Of a stretch of 13,395 nt of DNA, positions 6,397 to 13,347 are shown one piece after another. The stretch is from DASYPQ01 sp046155895 (GTDB lineage: Bacteria; Planctomycetota; UBA1135; GCA-002686595). How positions within the stretch are numbered: position 1 is the first letter of the stretch; every line of letters begins with the position of its first letter. The translations under genes were made by a program, and so were the position numbers. The notes beneath the pieces were generated by a model that did not search any database, was not told where the DNA came from, and was given only the letters and a program-made list of their open reading frames with translations. The DNA is taken from the NCBI GenBank assembly GCA_046155895.1, contig JBJXFB010000152.1, forward strand, positions 1-13,395. The letters are read 5' to 3'.

Positions 6397-9300
6397 TGGA
6401 GCTGTTCGAGCACGCCGTGGAGCTCGGGCTCGTCGGGATAGTACGAGAGCGCCATCTGGATCACTTGCTTGGCGCGCTCCCGGCCCTGCGGCACGCGGCT
6501 CAGGATCTTGGCCAGATTCGCGGCGTGCTGCCAAGTCGTCGGCTCGAGCGCGAGGGCACGCTCGAAGCATTCGGCGGCGGGTTCCAACTCGTTCGCCTGC
6601 CAGCGGAGAGCCCCCAGGCGCGTCCAAGCCTTGACGTTCCAGGGCTCGATCTCGACCGCCTGCGCGAGCAGCATCCGGGCCTTGTCCAGCTTTCCGACCG
6701 CCTCGTAGAGGTCCGCGCCGGCGAAGCGCAGGAAGACGCTCTTCGGCTGGTGCCGCAGGCCCTCTTGCAGCGCCCGGTCCGCGCCTTCGACGTCCCCCTT
6801 CTGGTGCAGGCCCGCGGCCAGGTTGGCGAAGGGCGTGTCCACGGTCGGATCGACCTTCGTGGCGTGGAGCCAGCACTCCATCGCGCGATCGATGTCTCCA
6901 CCGAAGAAGAGATCCGTCCCCCGGTCGTTGGCCTCCGCGTGCCCCATCGTCGCCGGATCGGGCAAGGCGCCGCGAGAAGCGAGATTCGTGGGCCGCTCGC
7001 GCGGGCTCGAGCGGGCGACCCGGGATGCGAGCGCGTCGAGCAGCGGACGGACCCTCTCCGGATTCAGGGTCAGCTGCACGCGGCGGACCACGGCCTCGAG
7101 TTCCTCCCTGGAGAGCGGGTCTCCTTGCTCGACGCGCCAGGCGGCGTACTGATCGAGGAGGCCGGGACCGGGCGTGTTCGGGAAGCGATTCAGGCAGTGA
7201 TTCCTCCACACGAGCTCCGAGACGCTGTTCTCGAAGAACGCCCGCGCGGCCAAGGATTCGAGCCGCTGGTGCTCGTCCGTGTTGATCGGACCCTTCCCGG
7301 CGAGCTGCGCGAACTCCGAGGAGGGGATGGCGTGGAACACGAGGATCGACGCCAGGTTGAACGCCTGCATGCGCGCGATGTCGGCGCGCACTTCCGGCCG
7401 GTCGAAGCGCGCTTCGAGGCGGGCGAAGTCCGGCTCGAGCGACTCATCGCTCGCCAGGACGATCACGTCGCCGTCGCGGAGGACCTGGAAGAGCATCGCG
7501 TGCGGGAACACGGAGGCCACGGTGCGCAGGACGAGCCGGATGCCTTCATCCTCCTGCTCGTACTCGTGGAACCACAGGCACAGGACGCCGCCGGGAGCGA
7601 GGCGCGCCTTGGCTTCCTCGAAGCACTCGCGCGTGAAGAGTCCCCCGATCCCCGCGATCCAGGGATTCGAGGGCTCGGAGATGATCGCGTCGTAGGGCCA
7701 CGGCGCCGTGCGCAGGAAGGTCCGGCCGTCCTCCTCCCAGACGTGCACGCGCGGATCCGAGAGCACGCCGTGGTTGTCGCGAGCGAAGAGGGCGTCGGCG
7801 GCGAGCACGCCGCGCGAGATCTCGACGACGTCGCCGCGCCGGGCGCCGTGGACCATCGCCGAACCGGCGGTGATCCCTGAACCGTGCCCGATCACGAGCA
7901 CCGCGTCGGAGTTCCGCGCGAAGAGGAGCGGCAGGTGCGCGAGGAGCATCTGGGTGCCGATGTCGCTCACGAGCGGGTTCATGAAGCTCGAGGCGTCGGG
8001 CTTCGTGTTGACCGTCAGCAGCACGCCGTCGGCGTCGCCGTAGGTCAGCACCGTGGTGTTGGCGTCCTCGGCGAAGAAGTAGCGCGGGAAGTCCTCGGGC
8101 CGCTTCACGTAGACCTGCTTCCAGGCCTCGAAGCTCGACGCGGGGTGCTCCGCGCGCACCCAGGCGGGCAGGCCGGGCTCCGGACCCTTCCGCAGGCGCA
8201 GGTGGTCGGCGGAGCGGTTGATCGAATCGATCCAGCCCGTTCCGAGCAACGCGTAGAGCACGACGGCCGCCGCTCCGGCCGCGGCGGCGCCCGCGCGCCG
8301 TGAAACCGGGACCTCGCGCGCCACGGCGAGCACGAGCGCGCCCGCGGCGAGGTTCATCCCGAGCTGGAAGTGGAACGAGCCCAGGACGCCGAGCGCGGGG
8401 AGGAGCCAGAGGCCGGTCGCGACCGTCCCGACGACGTTTCCGACCGTGTTCCAGGCATAGCTGGCCCCGACCGCCGAGCCGATCCGGGCGGGACTGCGCG
8501 CCTGGATCTGCGAGACGAGCGGGAAGCCGAAGCCCAAGCAAATCGTCGGCACGAGCAGGAAGAGGAGGATCATGCCCGCCTTCGCGAACTGGTCCCACGT
8601 GAACGCGGCGCCGTCCGTGCCGAGCTGGATGCGCAACAGTCCGGTCCAGTAGGGAAGGCGCGAGATCAGCGGCGTCATCGCGACGAGCGCGACCGCGGCG
8701 GCGAGCTGGCTCGCGCCGAAGAGCCACAGCGGCCGCTCGACGCGCATGCGGGAGACGATCGCGCTCCCGATGCCGATGCCCGTGACGAAGGACATCAGCA
8801 TCACCGTGAACGAGTACGTCGAGGAGCCGAAGGAGAGCGCGATCACGCGGCTGAAGAGGACCTCGTACCCCATCGCGGCGAATCCGCTCGCGAAGAGCGC
8901 GACCAGCGTCGCCGTGTACTGCGCGCGTGTGTAGCGAGCCTCGGGCTCCGAGGACGGCGCCGGCGAGGGGCCGTCCTGGGTCGCGCCCGCGAGCGCGCGC
9001 AGGGCGAGGAACGCCGCCAGGACGTTCATCGCCGACGCCGCGGCGAGCGAGGTCAGGATGCCGAACGAGGAGAGCGTCCAGAAGCCCGCGAGGCCCGCGC
9101 CGAGGACCGCGCCGAGGTTGTTCAACGCATACAAGCGCGCCACCGCGCCGCGCGTCGACTCGACGCGCACGACGAGGAAGCGGGCCAGGATCGGGAGCGT
9201 CCCCCCCATCCAGATCGCGGGCAGCAGCACGCAGAGCAGCGCAAGGACGAAGCGAAGCGCGAAGAGCAAGCTCCCCTGCTCGAAGAAGCGCGGCGCGAGC

Positions 9301-9617
9301 GCGTCGTAGCCCGCGCCCGCCGCGCGCAGGATGAACGGGAGGAGGAGCCCATAGGCGGCGATCAGGAGCTCGAGGCGCGCGTAGGTCTGGAGCGGATGGC
9401 CGGCGCGGTCGGTGTGGCGGCCGAAGAGGACGGCCCCGAGCGCGAGCCCGCCCATGAAGACCGCGAGGACCGCGACCTGCGCGTGCGCGGTCGAGCCGAT
9501 CAGCGAGACCAGCATCTTCGACCAGACGATCTCGTGCATCAGCCCGGCGAGACCGCTGGCGAAGATCGCGGCGAAGAGGAAGCTGCGGGAGGCGCGGGGA
9601 GGTGCGGTTCGGGTCAT
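6393..9617 (-). CDS. Fused MFS-type membrane / spermidine-synthase-like / TPR protein
   Basis: 1074 residues in three parts. Residues 1-465 are strongly hydrophobic with roughly a dozen membrane helices in two halves separated by a polar loop at about 211-232; each half starts similarly ('LFAAIFASGLAGLMHEIVWSK' and 'LVALFASGFAAMGYEVLFSR'). Residues about 510-780 are a spermidine/spermine-synthase-like Rossmann domain with the SAM-site loop VLVIGHGSGITAGS (573-586), acidic E599 and D630, and YDAIISEPSNPWIAGIGG (642-659). In true spermidine synthases this last segment carries catalytic Asp (VDSSDP-like); here E-P-S-N replaces it, as in other membrane-fused members, so polyamine synthesis is doubtful. 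Residues about 893-1070 are four or five TPRs. The start is the ATG before TRTAPPRASRSF; longer versions would be Arg-rich and extend into the divergent promoter region. It ends in a GTGA overlap with cmk. Role unknown. Confidence 0.88.
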   Translation of the reverse strand: MTRTAPPRASRSFLFAAIFASGLAGLMHEIVWSKMLVSLIGSTAHAQVAVLAVFMGGLALGAVLFGRHTDRAGHPLQTYARLELLIAAYGLLLPFILRAAGAGYDALAPRFFEQGSLLFALRFVLALLCVLLPAIWMGGTLPILARFLVVRVESTRGAVARLYALNNLGAVLGAGLAGFWTLSSFGILTSLAAASAMNVLAAFLALRALAGATQDGPSPAPSSEPEARYTRAQYTATLVALFASGFAAMGYEVLFSRVIALSFGSSTYSFTVMLMSFVTGIGIGSAIVSRMRVERPLWLFGASQLAAAVALVAMTPLISRLPYWTGLLRIQLGTDGAAFTWDQFAKAGMILLFLLVPTICLGFGFPLVSQIQARSPARIGSAVGASYAWNTVGNVVGTVATGLWLLPALGVLGSFHFQLGMNLAAGALVLAVAREVPVSRRAGAAAAGAAAVVLYALLGTGWIDSINRSADHLRLRKGPEPGLPAWVRAEHPASSFEAWKQVYVKRPEDFPRYFFAEDANTTVLTYGDADGVLLTVNTKPDASSFMNPLVSDIGTQMLLAHLPLLFARNSDAVLVIGHGSGITAGSAMVHGARRGDVVEISRGVLAADALFARDNHGVLSDPRVHVWEEDGRTFLRTAPWPYDAIISEPSNPWIAGIGGLFTRECFEEAKARLAPGGVLCLWFHEYEQEDEGIRLVLRTVASVFPHAMLFQVLRDGDVIVLASDESLEPDFARLEARFDRPEVRADIARMQAFNLASILVFHAIPSSEFAQLAGKGPINTDEHQRLESLAARAFFENSVSELVWRNHCLNRFPNTPGPGLLDQYAAWRVEQGDPLSREELEAVVRRVQLTLNPERVRPLLDALASRVARSSPRERPTNLASRGALPDPATMGHAEANDRGTDLFFGGDIDRAMECWLHATKVDPTVDTPFANLAAGLHQKGDVEGADRALQEGLRHQPKSVFLRFAGADLYEAVGKLDKARMLLAQAVEIEPWNVKAWTRLGALRWQANELEPAAECFERALALEPTTWQHAANLAKILSRVPQGRERAKQVIQMALSYYPDEPELHGVLEQLQ

Positions 9618-9628
9618 GGGGGGCGGAG

Positions 9629-9634
9629 ATTCTA
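9629..9634 (-). promoter_or_regulatory. Candidate -10 box for the membrane/SpeE-like gene
   Basis: TAGAAT on the minus strand (5/6 match to TATAAT) ends 11 nt before the ATG at 9617, which would give a nearly leaderless transcript. No recognisable -35 hexamer lies at the right distance. Confidence 0.25.
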
Positions 9635-9828
9635 CGGATCGACCGAGCCGGAGTCGTCGGCACGCGCGGCTCGCTCGGCCTATGCACCGAATCCGCCTCG
9701 CACCCGTGCGACCGGCGGCCATCCCGCCCTCCCTGCCGGAGATCACGGCTCGCGATGCGGCCCCTCATCGTGGCGGTGGATGGAAGGCGCGGGGCGCCCT
9801 CGGCGGGCGGCGGCAGACCGCACTCCCC

Positions 9829-9834
9829 TATACT
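9829..9834 (+). promoter_or_regulatory. Candidate -10 box for the CHAT gene
   Basis: TATACT (5/6 match) lies 22 nt before the ATG at 9857 in an otherwise very GC-rich 239-bp divergent intergenic region (9618-9856). The expected -35 position is GGCGGC, not a sigma70 element. The rest of the intergenic region shows no gene or clear operator. Confidence 0.3.
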
Positions 9835-9847
9835 CGGAGTCGGGATT

Positions 9848-9856
9848 CCCCCCCCC
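9848..9856 (+). repeat. C9 homopolymer immediately before the CHAT start codon
   Basis: Nine consecutive C residues abut the ATG at 9857. The tract occupies the place of the SD spacer; the nearest purine-rich motif (CGGAG, 9835-9839) lies upstream of it. Tracts of this length are prone to replication slippage. Confidence 0.6.
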
Positions 9857-12800
9857 ATGCTCGCCCTCGTCCTCGCGCTCTCCCAGCAGACTTTCGAGCC
9901 GTTCCCGCCGACGCCGTTCGATCGCGTGATCCCGATCACGATCGACGAGCAGGACTCCGAACTCGCCGGTCACGGGCGCGGGGAGCGCGCGACGTACAAG
10001 GCGGAGTTCGAGGGCACGCTCCACCTGTGGACGAAGTCGGAGGGAGAACTCGACCCCTTCCTGCGCATCGAGACGCCGGACGGCGAGCTCGTCGCGGAGG
10101 ACGGCGACTCGGGCGGCGGGAAGACGCCGTACCTGAAGCTCGAGGTCGAGCCGGGGCGCGAACTCATGGTGATCGTCGCGGTCGCGCAGGGCGAGGTGCT
10201 CGGCCGGTTCGACCTGTGCGCGATCGCGGCGCCGGAGACGGGCGAGACGCGAGCCGTCGCGGAGGAGGCGGGGCTCGCCATCGCGGAGGTGATTCGACTG
10301 CGCGACGCAGGCGACCTCGAGGCCGGACGCGAGCGCGCGCAGAGGGCGCTCGACCTTCTCCTCGCTGTTCCAGGGGGCAGCTCGAGCGAACTCCTGGCGT
10401 CGAGCACGTGGGAGCTCGGATACGAGACGTACGGGCTCTCCATCCTTCGACCCGCGCAATCTGCGTGGAGGCATGTGCTCCAACATCGACTGCGCACGCT
10501 GCCCGAGGAACACGAGAACTTGCAGAGGGCGCGGGGGAACATGGCCGTGACGATCGCGGCGCTCGGCGACCTTCAGGGCGCGCGCGCGCTGGAGGAGCGC
10601 GTGCTCGAGGTCCGCACGAAGGCGCTGCCCGAGGAACACCCCGACCTGCAGAAGGCGCGGCTGAACCTGGCCGCGACGATCGAAGAGCTCGGCGACCTCC
10701 AGGGAGCGCGCGCGCTGCTGGACCGCGTGGTCGAGGTCCGCACGAAGACGCTGCCCGAGGAACACCCCGATCTGCAGGCGGCGCGCATGAACCTGGCCGG
10801 GACGATTGCGGCGCTCGGAGACCTCCAGGGCGCGCGCGCGCTGGAGGAGCGCGTGCTCGAGGTCTTCTTGAAGACGCTGCCCGAGGAGCACCCCAATCTG
10901 CAGGCGGCGCGGCTGAACCTGGCCGGGACGATCAAGGCGCTCGGCGACCTCCAGGGCGCGCGCGCGCTGGAGGAGCGCGCGCTCGAGGTCCGCACGAAGA
11001 CGCTGCCCGAGGAACACCCCGACCTCCAGCGGGCGCGGCTGAGCCTGGCCGGGACGATCAGGGGACTCGGCGACCTCCAGGGCGCGCGCGCGCTGGAGGA
11101 ACGCGTGCTCGAGGTCCGCACGAAGACGCTGCCCGAGGACCACCCCCACCTGCAGGCGGCGCGGCTGAACCTGGCCGTGACGATCCAGGCGCTCGGCAAT
11201 CTCCAGGGCGCGCGCGCGCTGCTGGACCGCGTGCTCGAGGTCCGCACGAGGACGCTGCCCGAGGAGCACCCCGACCTCCAGCTGGTGCGGCTGAACCTGG
11301 CCGTGACCGCCCTGAGGCAGGCCTCGGGGTCCACGACAGAGCCTGGGGGGCAGGGAAAGAGAACAGGAGAGAGAGAGAGGTGGAGGGAGAAAGGCGCGAG
11401 TCTCCTTCGAGAATGCATCGAGGCTCGGGCCCGGAGCGCGCGCGAACTGCGCCTCAATACGCCCGGTCGTGAGGCAGAGGAACGCTGCGCGAGCCTGACG
11501 GAGAATCTCGGGTTCACGCTCTCCGTAGCGCTGGGCTATGGCGGCTTGGACGCCTGCCTGGCGCTGCAGCCAGCGGCCTTCCTGTACAGCGAGTCGACTC
11601 GCAATGCCGGTGTATCGTCGAGTTCGCTGGGTCGGCGGGCTGCCCGGCTGGAGGGCTACGCGGAGGCCCGCGCTCAACTGCGCAGCGCGACGGTCGAGCT
11701 TGCACGCCTGGTACAAGGGGGCACGACCAGCGAGGGATACCGGACGGCGCTCGCCGCGCGTGAAGCGGCGGAGAAGTCGCTCCTCGAACTCGGTCGCCAG
11801 GCCTCTGGCGGCAAGGCCACCGGCATCGAACTCGACCTCCACAACTTGATTGCGGCGCTGGAGCCCGACGATGCGGCAGTCGCCTTCAGGAGCTACACGC
11901 GCTTCGACCTCGAGTGGCCATCGGTTCCCAACGCCGAGGGGCTCACGATCGCGAAGGAGACCTCCGTCGAGAGCCTCTGCGCCTTCGTCGTCCGCCCGCT
12001 GAATCCGGCGAGCTCGACCGACGAGGCTTCCGCGCTCACGTTGCTCGATCTCGGACCGCTCGAGCCGATCACCACCGCGGTCGCGGCCTGGCACGATGCG
12101 CTGGGCGCGGGCGTGGGGCGCGGCGTTGGCGAGGTCGCTCGTCCTTCGGGAGCGGGACCGTCCGAGCCCGGTGCGCGGATCCGCCGCCTCGTGTTCGATC
12201 CCCTGCGCGAGGCGGTCGCGGGGGCCAAGCGGTGGGTCGTCGTCCTGGACGGGCCGTTGCAACTCGTGCCGCTCGATGCGTTGCCCGCGGCCGACGAGGG
12301 CGTGGAGCGGCTCGGAGACACCCTCCGCATCGAGACCCGCGCGACGCTGGGAGAGCTGCTCGATGCACCGCTGCCGCTCGAGGGCGAGAACGCGCTGGTC
12401 TGCCTGGGCGGAGCGGAGTTCGACGGGGTCCGGGCCGACTCGTCATCCGAGTCCGAAGGGCAGCCGGCGGCGATCCCCGCGATCGCAGCGGCGGAGGCGC
12501 CGACGTCCCCCTCCACTCCCGGAATCCTGCGCGGCGGAGCATTCGAGGCCGGCTTCGACCTGCTGCCGGGCACGCTGCGGGAGATCGAGGGGCTGGAGCG
12601 CGAGTTCGCGCGCTCGCTCGGCGAGGAATCGCCGTCCACGCTCTTGCGCGCACAGGATGCGACGAAGGACGCGCTGCTCGCCGCGGCGCCGCGCGCGCGC
12701 TGGCTGCACATCGCGACGCACGGCTGGTTCGCGCCAGCGTCGATCCGGTCGTGGGAAGATCGTGATCCGACCGACTCGCGGTCGGGGCATGCGGCGCGCC

Positions 12801-13267
12801 GGAGCGGCGAGGAGACGGTCAAGGGCATGAGCCCGATGATGCTGTGCGGCCTGGCGCTCGCGGGCGCGAACTTGCCGGAGGACGCGCTCGGTCGCGCGCC
12901 GGGATTGCTGACGGCCGACGAGCTCTCGACGCTCGATCTCTCGAACTGCGAGCTGGCGGTGCTCTCGGCCTGCGACACCGCGCGCGGCGAGATGCGGCGT
13001 GCTGGGCAGGGCATCGCGAGCCTGCAGAAGGCGCTGCAGATCGCCGGCGCGCGCAGTGTGGTCACGTCGCTCTGGAGGGTGCCGGACGAGGCGACGAAGG
13101 AGCTGATGCTCGACTTCTACCGGTGTGTGTGGGTGGAGAAGAAGCCCAAGTGGCAGGCCTTGTGGGAGGCCAAGACGCGGCTACGCGACGCCAAGGACGA
13201 GCAGGGGCGGCCGAAGTACACGCTGCGCGACTGGGCGGCGTGGGTGCTCACGGGTGAACCGGAGTAA
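9857..13267 (+). CDS. PPC-TPR-CHAT protein: caspase-like protease with tandem TPR array
   Basis: 1136 residues. The N-terminus MLALVLALSQQ is a very short hydrophobic stretch, possibly a minimal signal sequence. Residues about 21-125 resemble a PPC (bacterial pre-peptidase C-terminal) beta domain ('DPFLRIETPDGELVAEDGDSGG'). Residues about 140-212 are helical, then 42-residue TPRs start at 214, 256, 298, 340, 382 and 424 with a partial seventh at 466. A charged linker (about 488-516) and a helical region (to about 660) lead to the CHAT domain (about 665-1136). Its caspase-like dyad is intact: His955 in HIATHGWF and Cys1039 in LSACDTARGE; 'RAGQGIASLQKALQIAGARSVVTSLWRVPDEAT' follows. The ending RDWAAWVLTGEPE is a natural family C-terminus. 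CHAT domains are Cys proteases; in some TPR-CHAT proteins they serve immune or cell-death roles. Substrate and trigger are unknown. The start is uncertain: the frame is open upstream, but only this ATG gives a sensible N-terminus. It has no plus-strand partner gene. Confidence 0.9.
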   Translation: MLALVLALSQQTFEPFPPTPFDRVIPITIDEQDSELAGHGRGERATYKAEFEGTLHLWTKSEGELDPFLRIETPDGELVAEDGDSGGGKTPYLKLEVEPGRELMVIVAVAQGEVLGRFDLCAIAAPETGETRAVAEEAGLAIAEVIRLRDAGDLEAGRERAQRALDLLLAVPGGSSSELLASSTWELGYETYGLSILRPAQSAWRHVLQHRLRTLPEEHENLQRARGNMAVTIAALGDLQGARALEERVLEVRTKALPEEHPDLQKARLNLAATIEELGDLQGARALLDRVVEVRTKTLPEEHPDLQAARMNLAGTIAALGDLQGARALEERVLEVFLKTLPEEHPNLQAARLNLAGTIKALGDLQGARALEERALEVRTKTLPEEHPDLQRARLSLAGTIRGLGDLQGARALEERVLEVRTKTLPEDHPHLQAARLNLAVTIQALGNLQGARALLDRVLEVRTRTLPEEHPDLQLVRLNLAVTALRQASGSTTEPGGQGKRTGERERWREKGASLLRECIEARARSARELRLNTPGREAEERCASLTENLGFTLSVALGYGGLDACLALQPAAFLYSESTRNAGVSSSSLGRRAARLEGYAEARAQLRSATVELARLVQGGTTSEGYRTALAAREAAEKSLLELGRQASGGKATGIELDLHNLIAALEPDDAAVAFRSYTRFDLEWPSVPNAEGLTIAKETSVESLCAFVVRPLNPASSTDEASALTLLDLGPLEPITTAVAAWHDALGAGVGRGVGEVARPSGAGPSEPGARIRRLVFDPLREAVAGAKRWVVVLDGPLQLVPLDALPAADEGVERLGDTLRIETRATLGELLDAPLPLEGENALVCLGGAEFDGVRADSSSESEGQPAAIPAIAAAEAPTSPSTPGILRGGAFEAGFDLLPGTLREIEGLEREFARSLGEESPSTLLRAQDATKDALLAAAPRARWLHIATHGWFAPASIRSWEDRDPTDSRSGHAARRSGEETVKGMSPMMLCGLALAGANLPEDALGRAPGLLTADELSTLDLSNCELAVLSACDTARGEMRRAGQGIASLQKALQIAGARSVVTSLWRVPDEATKELMLDFYRCVWVEKKPKWQALWEAKTRLRDAKDEQGRPKYTLRDWAAWVLTGEPE
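10496..11314 (+). repeat. 126-bp in-frame tandem repeats encoding the TPR array
   Basis: Six full units begin at 10496, 10622, 10748, 10874, 11000 and 11126, with a partial seventh at 11252. The period is exactly 126 bp (42 codons). Each begins ACGCTGCCCGAGGA (unit 2: GCGCTG) and contains CTCCAGGGCGCGCGCGCGCTG or a near match. Identity at the DNA level, including silent positions, is high, which points to recent duplication or gene conversion. Units 2 and 6 share the LLDR variant where the other full units have LEER. Confidence 0.95.
11341..11400 (+). repeat. Purine-rich low-complexity stretch with (GA)6 inside the CHAT gene
   Basis: The TPR array is followed by a G/A-dominated segment containing (GA)6G at 11367-11379 and a run of six G at 11345-11350. 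It encodes a charged linker including GKRTGERERWREKGA. Its composition differs from flanking coding DNA, which is C/G-rich. Confidence 0.7.
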
Positions 13268-13276
13268 GGGTATAGG

Positions 13277-13319
13277 CCGGGCACATCGGTAACAGATCTG
13301 ACCGGGCACATGGGTGACA
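13277..13319 (+). repeat. Two 18-bp direct repeats at the IS end
   Basis: CCGGGCACATCGGTAACA (13277-13294) and CCGGGCACATGGGTGACA (13302-13319) match at 16 of 18 positions and start 25 bp apart. They are plausible transposase binding sites within the terminal region of the element. Confidence 0.75.
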
Positions 13320-13326
13320 TCCGGAG

Positions 13327-13347
13327 GGACGGCAGGAGGTGCCGTCC
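13327..13347 (+). promoter_or_regulatory. Hairpin presenting the transposase Shine-Dalgarno in its loop
   Basis: GGACGGC (13327-13333) and GCCGTCC (13341-13347) are perfect 7-bp complements flanking the loop AGGAGGT (13334-13340), a perfect SD. The 3' arm touches the ATG at 13348. It sets the transposase start and probably influences its translation. Confidence 0.75.

Noticed and set aside
9617..9746. Extended N-terminus for the membrane/SpeE-like protein starting at 9746
   Set aside because: The extra 43 residues are Arg-rich and unlike a membrane protein N-terminus, and would occupy the divergent promoter region.
8370..9929. Plus-strand frame of 519 codons antisense to the membrane protein gene
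   Set aside because: It is dominated by Arg/Glu/Asp/Ala runs and has no domain; a shadow of the minus-strand gene.
7546..9939. Alternative minus-strand frame of 797 codons over the membrane protein gene
   Set aside because: It is Arg/Ala/Pro-rich with no membrane helices; the other frame gives clear transmembrane and SAM-binding motifs.
10496..11314. Tandem repeats considered as a CRISPR-like array or satellite
   Set aside because: The period is 126 bp with no conserved short repeat separated by unique spacers, and the units are in frame and encode TPR helices.
9743..12262. Minus-strand open frame of 839 codons opposite the CHAT gene
   Set aside because: Its apparent repeats (LGQRLRADLEHALLQRARAL) are just the reverse complement of the TPR-coding repeats; the plus strand carries the recognisable PPC, TPR and CHAT domains.
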